In this document: one piece after another, positions 1-13,089 of the stretch
Layout of the letters: every line of letters begins with the position of its first letter
Position numbering within the stretch: position 1 is the stretch's first letter
Assembly: GCF_910589235.1 (NCBI RefSeq)
Contig: NC_060957.1
Span: 3,910,312 to 3,974,311, forward strand
DNA: 64,000 bases
Reading direction: 5' to 3'
Origin: Vespa crabro
Taxonomy: Eukaryota > Arthropoda > Insecta > Hymenoptera > Vespidae
Notes under the pieces: model-generated
The model's database searches: none
The model's input: only the letters and a program-made list of their open reading frames with translations
Told to the model about the DNA's origin: nothing
Program-made: the position numbers and the translations under genes

Positions 1-3000
1 AACAAAAATAAAGATAATAACGACAATAACTATAATTTTGATTTTAATAATAAAAATTACAGATACTAACGTTAATGACGATACCTGTAATATCGATATT
101 AACGAAAAAAACAATAATTTTTATTACATTAATAACATTAATAATGAAAATAACGATAAGAATAATATTAACATTAACTATAATAACGATAATAACTATA
201 ATAACGAAAATAATAATAACACCAATAACGATAATAACGATAATAATAATAACAATAATAACGATAGCAACGAAAAGAACGATAATAACGATATTAGCGA
301 TGATAATAATAACATTAATAACAATTCTGAAGATAATAACGTCAATAACGGTAATAATAACAATAATAATAACGATTATAACGGTTATAATGATAATTAC
401 GATATTAATAATAATAATAGTAACGAGAATAACGTCAATAATATAATAATAACAATAATAATGACAAAAACGATAATATCGATAAACATGATAATAACGA
501 TAACAATAATAACAATATTAATGACAATAAATGTACCTATAATAACAGCAATTAAATGATAATGTCGATAATAATAATAATAATAACAATAAAGGCGATA
601 ATAACGATAAAAACGATCATAGTATTAAAAACAATAATAATAAATATAACGATAATATTAATAACAATAATAACAATGATAACTATAATAACTATAATAA
701 CGAAAAAACGATGATTGCAATAACAATAACAATATTAACGACAAGAAAGGTAACAATAATAATAACAATTAAACGATAATATCGATAATAATAATAATAA
801 TAACAATAATAGCCGTAATAACTATAAAAAGGATAATAGTAATAATCACAATAATAACGATAATAACGATAACCATAATAACAATAATAACGATAATAAC
901 GATACAGATGTAACTAATAATAACGATGACAACGATAATAATAATAATAATAATAACGATAATTACGATAATAACGATATTAATAAAACTTTAATGACGA
1001 TAATAACGATAATGATAATAATAATAACCATAATAAAGATAAGAACGATAATAATAATTCTAATAATCATATAATAATCATAATAACGATTATAACAGTA
1101 ATATAATTAACAATAATAACGAAGTTGACGATAATAGTGATAATAACGATAACTATAATATCGATAATAACAAATAAACAATAATATTAATAACATTAAT
1201 AATAATAATAATGGTAATAACGATAAAAATGAAAATAATATTAACAATAATAACGGTAATGACGATAATAATAATAACAATAATATCAATAATGACGGTA
1301 ATAACGATAATAACGATAATAATAATAACTACAATATCGATAATAAAGATAATAATAATAGTATTAATCCCATAATAACGATAGTATCAATAATAATAAT
1401 AATAATAATAGAATAATAACGATAACTATTTTAACGATAATAATAATATCAATAATAACGATAATAACGATAATATCGGTAATAATAATAATAATAAAAT
1501 GATAAGGATAATAACGATAATAACGATATTAACATAATAAGGATAATTACGATAATATTAATAATAATGATAGAAACGGTAAAAGTAATAATAATATTAA
1601 CACTAATAATAACGATAATAACGATAATATCGTTAATAACGGTAATAATGTTATTAATAATTTCAATAATAATGATGATATCGATATTAAATATGATAAT
1701 AATTGCATTAATATCGTGAATGATGATAATAAAGATAATAACGTAAATAACGATAATAACGATAACAATAATAACGATGATAACGAAAATAATGATAACA
1801 ATAATAATGACATTAAAATAATAATGATAAGAACTACAATAAAGATAATAACAATAACAGAAATAAATATTATAACGATAATAACTATATAGACGATTTC
1901 AATAACAATAATAATAACGACAATAACAATAATAACGGTAATAACGATATAAATATGATAATAATAACATCAATAACGATAATAACGGTGATAACGATAA
2001 GAGTAATTTCACTAATAACGAGAATAACTGTAATAACGATAATAACGATAATTGTAATTATAATAATAGCAATAATTACCATAATAATAATAACAACAAT
2101 ATCGATAATAACGATTATAACGATTAAACCGTTAATAATAAATACCATAATAACGATTATAATGAAAATTACGATAATAATAATAATAACAATATCAACG
2201 GTAATAACGATAATAACGATAATAATAACAATAATAGTAAAATAATAATGTTAATAATGGTAATAAAGATAACAACGATGATGACGATAATAACAATAAT
2301 TACGATAACAATATAAACGATAATAACAATATTAACGATAACAATAATTACGATATAAACGATAATAACGATAATAGTCTTGACAATAATAAAGGTAAGA
2401 ACGATAATAACTATAATAAGTGTAATAATTATAATAACAATAATAACAATAACAATAATAACAATAATAATCATAATAACGATAGTAACGATAATAACGG
2501 TTATAACGATAATAATAATAGTAATAATAACGATATCAATTATAACAATCATAACGAAAAGTACTATAATAACGATCACAGCATTAAGAATAATAATGAT
2601 AAAAACTATAATAATAATATTAATAATAATAATACGATAATAACGGTAATAAATATAAAAATAATAATAACGATAATAACGATAATAACAAAAAAAAGAT
2701 AATAATAACAATAAAGGTAAAAACGATAAAAATAATAGTAATAATAAGATTAATAACAGAAATAGCGAAAATAACGATTATAACGATAATAATAATATTA
2801 ATAATAATAATAACGATAATAAAGGTAATAACGGTTATAATTATAAAAACAATAATACAGATAATAACGATAATGAAAAAAATTACAATTTACAAAAAAA
2901 CATTAATAACAATAACGATCATTTCAGTTACTTTAATAGAAAAAATAATAACTATTATAACGATAATAACGATATTAATAATAATAATAATAACAATAAT

Positions 3001-3508
3001 GACTAACAAAACGAAAATAAAGATATAAATGGAACAACATTATTAACGATATTAACGATAATAAACATAAAAACGATGATAATAATAATAACTATAATAA
3101 CGAAAGTAACGATAATAGTAATAATAACAATAATAACGGTAATAATAATAAAACGTTAAGAATAACAATAACAATAATTACGATAAAGTCGATCATAATT
3201 GTTATAATAATAATAACAATATTAACGATAATAACGATAATGACGATAATAATAATATAATTAACAAGAATAATGATATTAAAGACAATAACAATAAAAA
3301 CGTTAATAATAATAATAACGATAATTACTAAAATAAAGATAATATTAATAATAACAATAATAACAATAATAATGATAATAACGATAAGAACAATAAAAAT
3401 AATAATAATGACAATAACGATAATAACGATCATAATGGTTATAATAATAATAATAACGATAAAAACGATAATAATAACAAGAATAATAACGATTGTAGAG
3501 ATAATAAC

Positions 3509-3561
<53 letters not shown>

Positions 3562-4323
3562 TAATAATAATAACAATAATAACGATAATAATGATATTAA
3601 CGATAATAACAACAATAAAAGCAATAATAAATATAAAAGTGATATTAACCATCATAATAGTAATAATTATAACAATAATAACGATAAAAACGATAATAAT
3701 AATTACAAAAATAACGATATTAACGATTATAACGATAATATCAATAAAAACGATAATAAAAATAATAACGAAGATAACATTAATAACGACAATAATAACA
3801 ATAATAACGATAATAACGGTATTAAATATAATAGCAGTAATAACGATAATAACAATAATATTAACAAAAACGGTAATTATAATAATAACAATAATATCGA
3901 TAATAATGATAATAACGGTAATAACAACAACAGAAATAACATCATTAATAATAACGTTATTATTAATAATAACGATCATAACGATTATAATAATAATAAA
4001 AATAATTAAAATAATAACGAAAATAACGATAATTATAATAACAATAATAACGATAATAGTGATAATAAAGTTAATAATATTAACAATAATAACAGAAATA
4101 ACGATAATAACGATAATAACGATAATAACGACAATTACGATAATAATAAAACAATAATAACCATAATAACGATAATAATATTAATAACAATATTTACGAT
4201 AATAATGATAATAACGGTAATAGCAACAATAAAAATAACAATAACAATATTCACGATAATAACGATCATTATGGTTATCATAATAATATCAATAATAAGG
4301 ATAATAACGATAATAACAATAAC

Positions 4324-4356
<33 letters not shown>

Positions 4357-7300
4357 GGTATTAACGATAATAACCATAATTATAAGAACTACAATAACGA
4401 TAATAAAGATAATAACGATAAAAAAGATAATAAGATAATAATAATAATAACAATAATGACGATAAGAATGATTATAAAGATAATAAAAATAATAAGAGTA
4501 ATAATAAGAATCATAATGTTTATAATAATAATAACAAAAATAACGATAAAAACGATAATAACGATAACAACGTTAATAACAATGAAAGAGTTAATGTGAA
4601 TTATAACGAAAAAAACAAATAACGATAATAATAATAATAACTATATTAACGATAATAACGATAATAACGATAATAATAAGAAAAATAATTACAATAACAA
4701 TTATATCGACAATAATAATAGTAATAATAAAATAACAACGATAATGTCTATTATAACAATATTGATAATGAAAATAATAACGTTAATTACGATAATACCG
4801 ATAACAATAATAACAATAAATACGAAATTAAAGATAATGGCGAAAATAATAATAACGTTAATGACGATAGTAACGATACTATAGATAATAATTATTATAA
4901 TAAATTAAAAACAGTTATAAAATTTATAACCATAATAATAATAGTAATAATAATAATAAATTAATACCAATTAAAACGTTTATAACGATAATAATAATAA
5001 TTATAATAAAGATAATTAAGATAATAACGATAATAACGATAATAATAATAACAATAAAAACGATAAAAACGATAATAACTGTAACAACGTTAATAATAAT
5101 AACGACAATAACAATAAAAACGATTATAACGATAATATCGATAATCACGATAACAATAATAATGATAATAACGATAACAAAAATAATCATAATAACAAAA
5201 ATAACACTAATATGGATAATAAAGAAATTAATAATAACAATAATAATGACAATAACGAAAATAATGGTAACAATAATAATAATAATAAATTAATAATGAT
5301 AATAACGATAATAACAACAATAATAATAATAACAATAATTGTGTTAGTAACAGTAATGAAGATAATAATAATAATAAAAATAATAACGTTAATAATGATA
5401 ATATTGATAATAATTATAATAACAATAATCACAATAATAACGGTAATGATTATAATAATAATAAAAAAAATTATAAAGTTATAAAGGAATATAAAAGTAA
5501 AAACGATAGTAATAATAACAACGATAATAACGATAATAATAATATTAATAGCAACAATAATAACGATAATGACGAAAATAATGATAACAATAACAACGAT
5601 AATAAAACCAACAATATTAACGATAATAACGATAATAACGATAATATAGATAGTAATAATAATAATAATAATAACATAATAACTATAAAAACTTTTATAA
5701 AGATAATAATAATAACAATAATAAAGATAATAACGATAATAACGATAAAAATATAAACTATAATAACGATTATAATGATAATAATAATAATTACAAAAAT
5801 GATAATAACGATAATATCGATAATAATAATAATATTAATAATAAATTAATAACGATAATAACGATTATGACGATAATAATAATAACAATTGTAACGATAA
5901 TAACGATATAAACGATAAGAACGATAATGACGATAATATAATAGTAATGATACTAACAATAATAAAGATAATAACGATATTAACGATAAAAACGTTAATG
6001 ACCATAATATAATGCAAATGATAATAACAATAATAGAGATAATAATGATTATGACGATAATAATAATATTAACAATAGTAACGATAATATCGATAATTAA
6101 ATTAATGAAGAGAATAAAGATAGTAACGATAATAACGAATATAATCAGTACATTATTTACGATACTAACGATATTAAAGATTATAATAAAAATATTAATA
6201 ACGGTAATAACGAAAAAAACGTTAATAATAATAACAATAATTTCAGTAATAAAGATAGTAACGATAATAATAATAACTACAATATTTAATACTAATAATA
6301 ATAATAACAATAATGATAAGAACGATTATTTCGATAATAATAACAACGATAATAACGTAATAAAGATAATAATGATAACAATAATAACGATAATAACGGT
6401 AACAACGATGATAATAATTACATTTATAACGAGAATATTGATAATATCAATAATAACGCTAATTACGATAATAGCGGAAACAATACTAAGGATAATAATT
6501 ATATTAACGATAATAATAATAACAATAAAAAAGACAATAATGATAAAAACTATTATGACGATATCAATAATAACAATAATATCGATACTAACTATAATGA
6601 CGATTACAATAATAACATTAATAACGATAATAACGATAATAATAATAATAACTATAATGACGATAATAACAACATTATTAATAACAATAATAAAGATAAT
6701 AACGCTACTAACGATGATAATAAGGATATTAATTACGTTAATAAGGTTAATAAATATTGTTAATAATAATTTTAATAAAATAATTATGATAAAAAGGACA
6801 ATAACGAAAATAATAATAACACTGATAACGATGAAAACGGTAATAAAGATAATGATAATAATCACTATAATAACGAAGATAACGACAATAACGATAATAA
6901 CGATACCTATAATATCGATAGTAACGAAAAAAACAATAATTATTAATAATACTAATGATGTTAATAACAATAAAAACGATAATAATAATAACTATAATTA
7001 CGGTAATAACGGTAATAATAATAATAATAATAGCGATAATAGCAATGATATCGATAATAGTAATAATAATAATAAAATAATATCGATAATAACGATTATA
7101 AGGATAATAATAATAACAATAATATTGATCCATAAGATAATAATAGCAATGAAACGATAATAACTATAATAACGAGAAATATAATAAATATAATAACGAT
7201 AATAATGATAATAATAAAAATAATAATAACGGCAATAAAGATAACATCCATTATAATAATAATAATAATAAAATAATAACGATAATAACGATTGTAACGA

Positions 7301-7457
7301 TAATAATAATACTAATAATAACGATAATAACGGTAATAAAAAAATTAATATAATAGTATTAATAAGGTTAATAACGATAATAATTATAACAACAATTCTA
7401 ACAATAAGAACAATAATAAAAATAATAATGATGATAATATTAATAACGTTAATATCG

Positions 7458-7494
<37 letters not shown>

Positions 7495-8827
7495 TTATAA
7501 CGAAAATAACAAAAATAACTATAATAATAATAATAACAATAATAACGATAATAACGATAAAAACGTTAAAAATGAAAATTACGATAATAATGATAACAAC
7601 AATATCGATATCAAAAATAATTATAGAAATATTAATAACAATAGTAACGATAATATCGATAATAACGATAACAATAATAAACAAAATAATGATAACAATA
7701 ATAACAATAATAAAGATAATAACAATAATTATAAAAATAATAATAACAATATTTACGATAATCTCGATAATATCGGTAATAACGAAACAATAATAACGAT
7801 ATTAACTATAATAACGATAATAAAGATAACAATAATAACGATAATAAGGATAATAACGATAATAACGATGATATTAAAAACATTAATAACGATAATAACG
7901 ATGATAATAATAATATTAATAACGTTAATAACGATAATAAAGTAATAACGATGATAATAATTACAGTAATATCGAAAATAACGATAATGCCACTATTAAT
8001 AAATGAAATAAATTTATCAATATCAATAATGACGGTAATACCTATAATAACAATAATAAAAACAACTGAATAATCTATAAAAAAGATAATTATAATAATA
8101 AAAATAACCATAATAACGATAATAATATTAATAGCAATAATAACGATAATAACGATATTAACGATAATAATAAGAAAATAATAACGATAATAACCATAAT
8201 AACTTTAATAACGATAATTATAATAACAATAACAACGATAATAACAATTATAACAATAAAAACGATAATAATATTGTTATCGATAGTAACGATAATGACA
8301 ATAATATTAATAACAATAAGAACGATAATATCGATAATAGCTATAAAAACAGTAATATCGAAGATAACAATAATAATAACGATAGTACTAATAATAATCA
8401 ATATTAATAATAACCAAATAATCGATTATAAGGTTAATAAAGAAAATAATAACGGTAATAATACTAATAATGATTGTAACGAGTATAACTATCTTAAGGA
8501 TAAAAAACGATAATATCAATAATAACGATAATAACGATGATAATAATAATAATAATTATATTAATAATTGTATTAAAACAATAACAATAATAATAAAAAT
8601 AATAACGATAATAATGACAATAACGATAATAACGGTGATAACTATAATAAGGATTATAACGATGATAACGGTAATATCGATAGTAACGATAATAACAATA
8701 ACAATAGCGATAATAACAACAGTAACGTTAATACGATTAATAATGATAATAATAATAATAACGTTAGTAACAATAAATTGATAATATCGATAGCGGTATT
8801 TATAACGATAATAACGATAATATCGAT
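1..8827 (+). repeat. RAY-triplet satellite, block 1
   Basis: The whole block is a degenerate tandem array of R-A-Y triplets (AAT, AAC, GAT), with AATAACGAT as the commonest 9-mer. One- and two-base indels shift the triplet phase repeatedly, so no reading frame is maintained. Stretches of Asn/Asp, Ile/Thr or Leu/Ser codons up to about 380 codons follow from the composition and are not genes. Longer words recur inside the block. For example the segment near 75-150 resembles 6,885-6,960, which points to higher-order units. From about 2,790 rightward the block is collinear with 42,360 onward. No promoter, RNA gene or transposon was seen. Confidence 0.95.
3511..3558 (+). repeat. Pure (TAA)16 microsatellite
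   Basis: Sixteen uninterrupted TAA/AAT triplets, the longest pure trinucleotide run I found in the window. Shorter pure runs lie near 16,571-16,617 and 37,413-37,450. These runs lack the AAC and GAT triplets that characterise the surrounding satellite and are probably local slippage products. Confidence 0.9.
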
Positions 8828-9009
8828 TCTGATCCGACACATTTATTTGTCGGGTGTCTGAGATCCAGACAGCCGCGGTGCCCAATTCGTCGGCGTACCA
8901 TCCAGCTCCTATTATATTCTGGTACTGTTCGCTGATCAGAACAACATCCGCTTATTTCTGAAAGCAGATCTGGATTAGGAGGTGGGACAGAGTTGGGTTA
9001 GGTGTTGGA
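8828..9009 (-). mobile_element. Orphan scrap of R1-clade ORF2 (endonuclease start)
   Basis: Read on the minus strand, this matches the first part of ORF2 of the R1-clade element: the residues Gly-Thr-Ala-Ala-Val-Trp-Ile are the same as in the full element near 29,818 (there with Ile for Val). The larger copy at 48,281-51,445 contains the same sequence at 51,266-51,440. The scrap begins abruptly at 8,828, where satellite is joined directly to mid-element sequence. It is therefore a deletion remnant and not an insertion end. It has no coding potential of its own. Confidence 0.85.
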
Positions 9010-9443
9010 ATAATAGTGACAATAATTACGATATTAATAATAATAATAATAATATCGATAATAATAATAATTACGATATAAAAGATAGTAACGATGATAA
9101 CGATATTAATAACGATTATTATAATAGTAACGATAACAGTAAAAATAATAACAATATTATTAATAATAATAATAATACTGATAATGAAAAAAAATAAGGA
9201 TATAAACGTATATAACGATAATAACGACAATAATAACGACAATGATAATTGTAACGAAAATAACGGTAGCAACTATAAAAATTACGATAATAACGATTAT
9301 AACGATTATAACGTTAATAACGATAATAATAACGATAATAAGGATAACGATAAAAACATTAATAAAGTTGATAATTACGATAATAGTAGTAGTAACAATA
9401 ACAGCGACAATAATAACGATAATAATAGTAATGTAGTTAATAA
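9010..9443 (+). repeat. RAY-triplet satellite, block 2
   Basis: Short satellite stretch between the R1 scrap and the RTE-like element. It matches 51,446-51,877 closely, including an AGTAGTAGTAAC-type interruption near 9,382. Asn/Asp-rich frames here are compositional. Confidence 0.93.
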
Positions 9444-9664
9444 CTCAGGATTGAAACGATATATATATTCTAGCAGTACATGAGACTAGATTTTTGGATA
9501 AAAATGTGACAGAAACTAAAGAATATAAAATCTTTAAAGGTATGCATGCGATTAAAATTATGATGTGATTGCCAAACTTGGGAACAGACTTATATATCTG
9601 TAAATGAGTATTAAACTTTGTAACAGAATTCAAATCCCGCTCAGAAAGGATGTCTCTTTAGACG

Positions 9665-10063
9665 ATGAAATGCAAAAGTCAATTATACATTTTTATTAAT
9701 TGTCATGCACCAATAAATAAAGACAACATGAAGAACCCAAATAAAGTAGAGGAATTCTGGGACATCCTGGACGATGAAGTGTCTAAAATTCCAAAGTCAA
9801 ATGTAGTGATATTACTTGGAGATTTCAATGCCCAAATTGGAAGAGAGAGAATTCAAAGAACAATAGCGGGAGAATATGCTGCAGACTAAAGAACAAATAG
9901 AAATGGGATGAGATTGATTACTATTTGTAAAAACTTTCAATTGAAGGTAATATTGACATTCTACAGGAAATTGCCAAGAAGAGCTAAAACATGTATTTCT
10001 CCAAATCCATGTTTCCAAGGTGAATTTCAAATAGATCATGTAGCTATATCCAAAGAAACATGA
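9665..10063 (+). pseudogene. RTE-like endonuclease domain fragment (copy A)
   Basis: Encodes part of an exonuclease-endonuclease-phosphatase fold that nicks the target DNA for target-primed reverse transcription. The LLGDFNAQIG motif lies at about 9,815-9,841, carrying the catalytic Asp-Asn pair. A later QIDHVAIS segment near 10,029-10,052 corresponds to the DH motif at the end of the domain. One in-frame TAA (9,887-9,889) interrupts the frame, and another stop follows at 10,061. Upstream, from about 9,490, further endonuclease-like codons carry several stops. Copy B at 52,098 lacks the 9,887 stop but has a different one in GDFNAQIGR. Confidence 0.8.
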
Positions 10064-10119
10064 CGGAAATTATGTGTGTCAAGGTAGTGAGAAGGTGAGA
10101 ATTTGAATCTGATTACTAT

Positions 10120-10545
10120 TTGTCTAAAATCAAAATCAAATTCCTACCCTACAGAAATCACAGAAGAGGGGAAATAATAAATAAGTACAATACAAATAGA
10201 CTCCAAATTACACAAGAAACTTTGGAAACATTTCAGGAAGAAATAAAAGTAACTCATCATGGGAAGTGGCAAGATTTATTAAAAGAAATAATGAACGCAG
10301 CCCAGAAAATATTTGAACTAGCCAAGCATAGAAAAAAACATTGGTGGAACCAAATATGTGAAAATGCATTACAGGATAGAATAAAACAATGGAAAAAGTG
10401 GAAATACTCGGGGAAGAATGAACACCATGATCTATTCAAACAACGAAAGAAAGACGCAGCTAGAATAATAAGGGGAATTAAAAAATCTTTCGAAAAATCA
10501 CATCTTATCGTCATGCAAAACAACTTTTTTAAAAATAATTCATGA
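10120..10545 (+). pseudogene. RTE-like linker between endonuclease and RT (copy A)
   Basis: An open stretch of about 141 codons, rich in Lys, Trp and Arg, with the signature HWWNQICENALQDRIKQWKKW. This is the segment between endonuclease and reverse transcriptase in this element type. It is open in copy A but interrupted by several nonsense changes in copy B (52,560-52,980). It has no independent function and only makes sense as part of the polyprotein. Confidence 0.75.
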
Positions 10546-11528
10546 AATTTCAATCAGACATTTAAGACTCAATTAAAGGGGTATCAAGCGTCTAGCATAT
10601 GCTTCAAAGATGAAATTGGTAAATATGGCCTAAGCATTGCGGAATACTGTGAAATAATTGCGAAACTCTTTGACCAACTTTTAAACTGTCCTAAACCAGA
10701 ACATGAATTTGAATTCTCTGAAACAACTGAAAATCTGGAAGATGATATACCACCCAAAGGTGAAGAAATTAAGGAAGCAATTAAAAATCTAAAAAATAAT
10801 GATGCTAGTGAAGAAGACTCTATAATAGCTAAACTTTTGAAATGGTCTCAATCCAAAGTCATTGAAGAAATGCAGTTAATCTTTGTAGATATTTGGAGAA
10901 CCGAGAGGTTTCCAGAAGAGAGGAAAGTAACTCTAATTCATCCAACACATAAACAGGGGAACAGACAGAATGAAGATAACTATAGAGGCATTTCTCTTCT
11001 GCAAACTGCATACAAGGTAGTCTCAAAAATATTGCTGAATAGAATATAATCAACACTTGACAAGCAACGGGGAGAGTAGCAAGCTGGATTTCGAAAAGAT
11101 AGATCTTCTTCAGAAAAAACTTTTAACTAACAATTCATAATTCGCCGTAGGATACTGAATTCAAAAGTCATAGTAATAACTTTTATAGATTTTTAAAAGG
11201 CATTTGACTCGGTTGGTAAAGAAAACATAGATAAATAATACGTGAATTTGGAGTTAATAATAAAATGGCCAACTTAATACGTGAAACACTAACTGACACG
11301 ATATCAAAAGTAAAATTTATGGATGAGATATCTATACCTATTGAGGTAAATATAGGTGTAAGGCAAGATGATGATTAATCACTACTTCTATTCAACTGAG
11401 TTCTAGGAAAAATTGTCAGAATTTGGAAGGTAAAACTAAAAGAACAAAACGTTTCGCCAGTTAATTTGGGAAGAAAGAACTAAGGCATTGAAATATGTTG
11501 CCTAGAATTTGCAGACGATTTTGCTATA
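10546..11528 (+). pseudogene. RTE-like reverse transcriptase domain (copy A)
   Basis: Reverse transcriptase remnant. Visible blocks are a PEERKVTLIHP segment near 10,910, NYRGISLLQTAYKVVSKILLNRI ending near 11,046 (cited only as landmarks NYRGISLL and LLNRI), QAGFRKDRSS near 11,080, FIDF-stop-KAFDS at 11,182-11,211, and FADD at 11,508-11,519. The catalytic Asp pair is kept. Stops TAA 11,047, TAG 11,077 and TAA 11,194 are also present in copy B, so they predate the duplication. Several frame changes lie between 11,200 and 11,500. Confidence 0.8.
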
Positions 11529-12071
11529 ATGTCAGACAACCTAAAAAGTGCAACAACACAAATCAATCTCTTGGAAGAAATAGCTGACAAAGCAGGTTTG
11601 ATATGCTTAGTTCTAAATTATAGATTAGATAAACTAGATGTACCAGAAAGGAGAATCATGAGGATAATTTTAGGTCCAGTGAAAACAACAAAAGTATGGA
11701 AATTAATATCTAATGCTGAAATATACAGGAACATAGAGGGCATAACTGAAAGGATAAGGAAAGGAGACTGCAATTTTTGGCCATATTTTCAGAATGGATG
11801 AAAACAAATTAAAAAAAGGACACTAGTGTACCTTTGGGAGAAAAAGGCAACAACAAGTCGGATTCAAGAGGTAAAGAAAGATCTAGAAAGATATAATATA
11901 AGTGAGGAAGAAACTATAGACACAGAGATTCTTAGAAAGAGGGTATTAAGAATGGAAGAATTCCAAGGTAGATTGGTGGAGACACCTGGTGAAAAGTGGT
12001 CTGAGAACAGAAAAAAGAGCACAGTGGAAAGACGAAGGAATATTGGATGGAACGAAAAAGAAAAAAGCTAA
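11529..12071 (+). pseudogene. RTE-like C-terminal region (copy A)
   Basis: Follows the FADD motif directly. It includes the segments LDVPERRIMRIILGPVK, ISNAEIYRNIEGITERIRK and, after a frame change near 11,780, a Glu/Lys-rich region (KDLERYNISEEE; RMEEFQGRLVE). The end at about 12,071 precedes a short 3' untranslated sequence ending in GCCTCATCG and an A-rich tail. This region is the best-preserved part of the element in both copies. Its role is the post-RT thumb/C-terminal part of the polyprotein. Confidence 0.75.
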
Positions 12072-12136
12072 GTATGATGATTTGAAATTGGCATGGGGTC
12101 CCCAGCAGGCCTCATCGAAAAAATAAGAATAGAAAT

Positions 12137-13089
12137 ATAATAATAATAATAACGATAATAACTACCATAATAATATTAACAATAATAACGATAACAACAA
12201 TAATAACGATTATAATGATTATAACGATAATAACGATAATAACGATAATAACGATAATAACGATAATAACGTTAAAAACGATAATTACAATAGTAACGAT
12301 AATAATAATAATGATAATAATAATAAGAATGATAATAATGATAATAACGATAATAACGACAATAATGTTAATATCGATAATAATAATTGTTACGATAGTA
12401 ACATTAATAACAATAATAATAACCATAACATAAATAATAACGGTAATAACAGTAATAAAAATAATAATAAAAATAATAAGAATAACGATAATATCGATAA
12501 TTACGGTAATAACGGTAATAACGATAAAACGATAATAACGATAAAACGATTACAATTATAGTAACATTGATAATGATAATAAGAAAGATAGAAGTAATAA
12601 AAACGCTAACCACGATAATGATAATATCGATAACGATAACGTAAATATCGATAATAATATCGATTATAACGATAATAACGGTAATAATAACGATAATGAT
12701 AGTAATAATTATAATAATAATGAAGATAATAACAATAATTACAATAATAATAATAAAGATGTTAATAACGATAATAACGATCATAACAAGAATAATGATA
12801 ATAATAATAATAAAGATAATAACGATAATAACGGTAATAACGGTAATAACGATTATAATGATAATAACGATAATAACGCTAATAACGATAATAATATCAT
12901 AATAATAATAATTACTATAATGAAAATAATTACTATATTAATAACGGTATTAGTAATAATAATAATAATAATAATTATAATTACAATAATAACAATATTA
13001 ACGGTTATAATGATAATAACGACAATAACATTAAAGGCGTTAATATTAACGATAATAACGAAAATAATCTTAATAATAACGATAAAAAT
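12137..13089 (+). repeat. RAY-triplet satellite, block 3
   Basis: Contains one of the purest AATAACGAT runs in the window, about 5.5 perfect copies near 12,222-12,271. Collinear with 54,561 to about 55,320, with small indels. The last clear match to copy B is about 12,965, where copy B jumps to sequence corresponding to 16,475. Nothing else is visible. Confidence 0.93.

Larger units (their letters stand above)
9444..12136 (+). mobile_element. RTE-like (BovB-related) non-LTR retrotransposon, copy A, dead
   Basis: A 2.7-kb non-LTR retrotransposon remnant in the order apurinic-type endonuclease, linker, reverse transcriptase, C-terminal domain. Motifs visible are GDFNAQIG (endonuclease), NYRGISLL and FADD (reverse transcriptase), and a basic C-terminal region. 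The protein style is that of insect endonuclease-reverse transcriptases often labelled craniofacial development protein 2-like, which I place near the RTE/BovB clade with moderate certainty. The 5' end of the endonuclease is missing or degraded. The 3' end runs without a clear poly(A) into AT triplets, as RTE elements with microsatellite tails do. Many stops and frameshifts make it inactive. Confidence 0.85.

Noticed and set aside
38..559. Asn/Asp-rich frame resembling homopolymer-rich proteins of Dictyostelium or Plasmodium
   Set aside because: It is read straight from RAY triplets, loses phase after small indels, has no non-repetitive part, and the embedded elements are arthropod-type.
9445..9633. 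Minus-strand frame opposite the RTE-like endonuclease start
   Set aside because: Shadow of the element on the other strand, with no recognisable protein. It is similar in copy B only because the DNA is duplicated.
12137..13089. CRISPR-like array of regularly spaced repeats
   Set aside because: There are no unique spacers. Periodicity is 3/9 bp satellite in a eukaryotic context.
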